Origin: Heliocybe sulcata
Taxonomy: Eukaryota > Basidiomycota > Agaricomycetes > Gloeophyllales > Gloeophyllaceae
NCBI GenBank assembly: GCA_004369045.1
Contig: ML213523.1
Span: 462,256 to 486,622 of the forward strand
DNA length: 24,367 nucleotides
Reading direction: 5' to 3'
Positions 21,326-24,367 of this stretch are shown in pieces. The notes beneath the pieces were generated by a model. That model saw only the letters and a list, made by a program, of their open reading frames with translations. It was not told the DNA's origin and searched no databases. A program made the translations under genes and the position numbers. Positions within the stretch are counted from its first letter, which is position 1; every line of letters starts with the position of its first letter.

Positions 21326-22114
21326 ATGGGACTGGCTGGCCTATTTGACTGTTTGAGCAGCTTTGCTAAGAAATTCCAACAGCTCAGGCGCTCCAGGGCG
21401 GAGAGACAGCAAGCGCTATCTGAGACAGAGTTTAAGGCTCCCGAGCGCATCTACCTTCAAAAAGGCACCAAAGAGACGTCCCCCGCAGATATATACCATA
21501 TCCAAGTGTTGGGGGACAAGACAGATTGCAACATCACGGGAAGGGAATTCGATCACCCTGAAGAAGTCTCGGGATGTTCCTCCGGCGGTAAGGTGGGCAT
21601 CCAGGGCACAGTATTTGATGCTATGTCTGAAAACTTACTTGCAATGCGATTTCCAACGTCGATATGGGTGACAGACATAGAGCAGGAGCATGGAGTTGCC
21701 TTTTTGCAAGACAGGTACAGCCTGACTCGATGTGGAAGACTCCCGAGAGAAATTCAAGCCGAGAGTGACCAGTATCAGCAGTTACTAGCTGCGGCTCAGG
21801 CAGTGGGCAGCAAACCGGTGAGACAGGAAAAGACCAGAAATTTCAATGAGCCACACACTGGGACACAGAGGAACAGCTGTACCGGGTATGAAGTGAATAA
21901 GCTGCCAATCCAAACGGTCGAGTCTAAAACTTCTCATGGCGTATTACAGGCGGCCAACCTGGGTGACGCAGATACTTCTCCCAGTGCCGTGAAACGGCTT
22001 TAGGAGGAAAAGAAATACCTGAAGACAAAAAGCGGTCTTGGTGTGATTGCGGAGTTTGGGAGTAGAGAGGAGACATTCTTACAGGATGCAACGAAATGGA
22101 CGCCTCCGATGTAA
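21326..22114 (+). pseudogene. Unrecognised hydrophilic ORF, 225 aa, interrupted by TAG
   Basis: An uninterrupted frame runs from ATG 21326 to TAG 22001 (225 codons), long for this AT-moderate sequence. It starts MGLAGLFDCLSSFAKKFQQL and continues with a basic helix (RRSRAERQQALSETEF). The middle is less polar (FDAMSENLLAMRFPTSIWVT), followed by a Gln-rich helix (IQAESDQYQQLLAAAQAVG). After TAG the same frame stays open for 36 codons (EEKKYLKTKSGLGVIAEFGS...) to TAA 22112, and the coiled-coil-like character continues across the stop (AVKRL, stop, EEKKYLK). TAG is one C-to-T change from CAG. It could be a real 225-aa gene, a single exon of a larger gene, or a mobile-element ORF. No family recognised. 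Confidence 0.4.
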
Positions 22115-22610
22115 CGGGCACATCGGAAAGAACCTTGATGCACATGCCCGAGAGCCCTCAGAGGGAATGAGAGAGCAGAATCAGTGTCTATAGGCGATGC
22201 TACTGGCGTTGCTAAGACAAGGGACTACGACTACGATACACGCGTGATGAGCTACGGGATGTTATGTAAGCATGGCGTGGCCATGACCATGACATCCGGG
22301 TCAAGCCATGACGCCAAAGATGGGCAGAGAGTGCCATTGCAATGTAAAACTTCAGCTTCTACTGAAGTGTTTAATCAAAGTTGTACAGAGCAGCAACGGT
22401 TCTGCCAAGTCCATGCTCTCCACTGGCTACGGACTTGCTAACGATCGTGAACAAGTGGAATGAGCTTTACATACAACTTGAGAGAGTTGGCCATTGCAGG
22501 GCATGGCATTATTCCTCGAGTCCTGAGAGCATATATATTTTAGTTATAAGTTATGTGTGATAATTTGTGCATAAAGGGCCAATTTCAACATACATGTAGA
22601 TAATCTTTGA

Positions 22611-22787
22611 CGTTCAAGAGAGAATGTGACTGTAGATCTTTTGGGTAGAGTAGATAAATGGCTGTTAGGCCCTAGATTACAAGCCAATGAGGAGGATACA
22701 TTTCCTCCAGCTTTATATACTGCTCGGGATATAATAGAAGAATATTCTATAATATTTCTCTTCTGGGTGAAACAATTCCATAATTAA
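22611..22787 (+). pseudogene. 58-aa coding fragment, family unknown
   Basis: Between TGA 22608 and TAA 22785 the frame reads ...VTVDLLGRVDKWLLGP..., then ANEEDTFPPALYTARDIIEE and a hydrophobic end (YSIIFLFWVKQFHN). The mix of acidic helix and ordered proline positions looks like real protein rather than chance, but there is no start codon, no neighbouring exon and no family I can name. It is likely a remnant of a larger gene or mobile-element ORF. Confidence 0.3.
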
Positions 22788-23663
22788 TTATCAGGATATT
22801 GTTGAGCAATTTCCAACAGGAACAAATGTTAAAGAGCAAGGAGGATAACATGTCAGACAGAGACTGAAAACTGATTTTTGTAGATGACACTATCAATGGA
22901 GCTTGGATTTCCTTCAACATTCAAAGTGTTGTGTGACTGACCAAAAATAGCCTTGTAAAATACCCAAAATAATTGATAGTCGGAGGGGAGACGAGGGGAG
23001 ATTGAAGGCTGGACCTACAATGAATATATGTCAGTTCAAGCCGACTAAGGATTGCTTAGTGCCTTGGATTCCGATGAATATTCGAGAATTATGAGCTATG
23101 TAAGCTCTAAACTGAGACTGAAGTAAATTTCTTCAATAATAGCTAGCACAATATTACCAAAAGAATAGACTACAGGGAGCTGTAGATAGCTCTTGCCTAG
23201 TAGCTTATGCAATAGTAGTGAGAAACTAATTCACAAATAATATCTGAAGATAATCCCGAGTGATGGAACATCCAAGTCACAGAAATTGGACTAGAGACAA
23301 GACAACCCGAAGTACTTTCAGTCATCCTGATTTTAGTGGGCATTTTTCAACATTCTTATGTGCTCCAAACAGCTCAAAGTGCATCCATAATTTTCCCAGT
23401 TCCGGTATTGGATACCAGTATTCTCCCATGCCACACCCAGGAAAGAACCATAATGCACTATCCAAGAAGTTAGATACTGATATCCTAGACAGTTGAAATC
23501 TCATCTAAGCTGCCATTAGCCCTTATCCAGCACTCTACACATGATAAAGTGCTATTAATAGCCTCTAGTCCCAAAAATATAATCTGATTTGGTGTGACTT
23601 TTTCCCGTTCTTTATGAATGTCTGAGACTAGTCTGAGCACACCTAGATGTCCCAGGCCATGAG

Positions 23664-23852
23664 CCTAAATAGGCTGGGTCATGCAACCGCTGGTTGAGCC
23701 TAGCTAGGCTCTGACCTACTCTCTGCTGACACCAGCGGTGGTACCGGCAGCTGGGGGTCCCTTAGCTGTAGAGTAGACATACTATATATTTATAACTCAC
23801 TACCCCATTGACGTTGGTCACCAACAGCACCAGGCGCTGTTGCCTAATTAGG
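23664..23852. repeat. Cluster of three CCTA-NN-TAGG palindromes
   Basis: CCTAAATAGG (23664-23673), CCTAGCTAGG (23699-23708, inside the perfect 16-bp palindrome gagcctagctaggctc at 23696-23711) and CCTAATTAGG (23843-23852). The outer two fit the CArg-box pattern CC(A/T)6GG bound by MADS-box factors of the Mcm1/SRF type. A 9-bp inverted repeat (accgctggt 23686-23694; accagcggt 23731-23739) brackets the middle of the cluster. No gene starts nearby in the window. Confidence 0.45.
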
Positions 23853-24367
23853 TTACCCACACCTTGCGCACGATGTCGACTGTGTAGACTGTCCGCTGGA
23901 CAGATAAAATACGAAACAAATCTGTAAATTCCTAAAATGGCACCTTGATGTGCCCTACGGACGCTCCCGCCCACTGTATCCGTGGTGCCGACATAAAGTG
24001 TATTGTTGCTCCAGTGGCGGTGCCATTGTGACCTGATATGGGTATGTGGGAAAAACATATGGATATGGAAAAATACAATACAATGGCTCCTAGAAAGTCG
24101 AAACAAAGCACAGTAAATCCAGGAAAAATGTAGTGTGCTACCAGTACATGCTATTGTATGTATGTAGCTTAATTTGTCAATATCATCTCTATATCTCCCA
24201 GAGCGAATTGATCTTTGTCCAATAGCTGCAGGTACAGTGCATGGGTATTTGTGAGCCCTATATGCATCCAAGACCTATGACCTCTTATGGCCTATTGAGA
24301 CCAGTGTCTCTTCTCCTGTGGCAGGAGGTGCACTTGTGATAGCCACTATGAGTGGCATATACTAGAT

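Larger units (their letters stand above)
22442..24367. mobile_element. AT-rich zone with coding crumbs, probable old repeat or transposon remains
   Basis: Base composition shifts to AT-rich with many TATA/ATTA runs. Coding-like crumbs are present but short: 22611-22787 (58 aa, plus), 22868-22936 (22 aa, plus, IFVDDTINGAWISF) and 23260-23496 (78 aa, plus). A 169-codon minus-strand frame (24271-23762) has no motif and an odd His/Cys/Ile-rich composition, so I do not call it a gene. I find no complete terminal repeats, integrase or transposase motif in view, so element type is unknown and the mobile origin is an inference. Confidence 0.3.

Noticed and set aside
22184-22441. 85-codon plus-strand frame after the interrupted ORF
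   Set aside because: It does not start at an ATG with good context, has no motif, and its composition (Met/Ser/Gly/Asp scatter) looks non-coding.
23762-24271. 169-codon minus-strand open frame near the right end
   Set aside because: Composition (His/Cys/Ile/Tyr-rich, no domain, AT-rich DNA) looks like chance; no splice partners or motif.
1-24367. CRISPR array, tRNA, rRNA, toxin or defence operon of bacterial type
   Set aside because: No direct-repeat/spacer pattern, no cloverleaf or rRNA-like sequence seen, and the intron-rich architecture is eukaryotic.

Overview
The window looks like nuclear DNA of a filamentous basidiomycete, most likely an Agaricomycete. The reasons are dense spliceosomal introns of about 48-60 nt (a few to 83) with GT...AG ends, long Ser/Pro/Arg-rich disordered proteins, tyrosine-kinase-like (TKL) kinases of the kind expanded in mushroom-forming fungi, and a fungal DUF2264 protein. 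There are no bacterial signatures, rRNA, tRNA or CRISPR that I can recognise. All gene models below were spliced by hand by matching reading phases across GT/AG junctions.

Layout. 1-900: no supported gene, AT-rich at the extreme left. About 1037-1551 (+): a decayed coding region whose protein-like reading hops between three frames. 2211-2462 (+): the C-terminal end of a TKL kinase, apparently a relic. 4874-2818 (-): an intact three-exon DUF2264 gene (649 aa). 6539-5397 (-): an intact two-exon gene for a basic, probably nuclear, disordered protein (357 aa). 6540-8677: mostly empty, with one weak minus-strand ORF. 8678-9753 (+): a Ser/Thr/Pro-rich protein in about three exons, with an uncertain and possibly frame-broken 3' end. 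14172-10092 (-): a 14-exon gene for a 1120-aa disordered protein of unknown function. 14173-17470: no supported gene. About 17471-20299 (+): an eleven-exon TKL kinase with an N-terminal helical region. Its catalytic motifs are intact, but it carries two in-frame stops and a junction that loses frame, so I read it as a young pseudogene. 21326-22003 (+): an unrecognised ORF interrupted by TAG, with the frame open for 36 more codons. 22442-24367: AT-rich sequence with coding crumbs and clustered palindromes, probably an old mobile-element or repeat zone.

How it fits together. A core block of apparently functional genes (2.8-14.2 kb) is flanked on both sides by decaying kinase sequence and AT-rich DNA. 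The three nonsense codons on the right (TGA, TAA, TAG) can each be explained by one C-to-T change. That fits mutation of multicopy sequence by a RIP-like or methylation-linked process, although the sequence alone cannot prove it. I see no operon-like or biosynthetic-cluster logic joining the intact genes.
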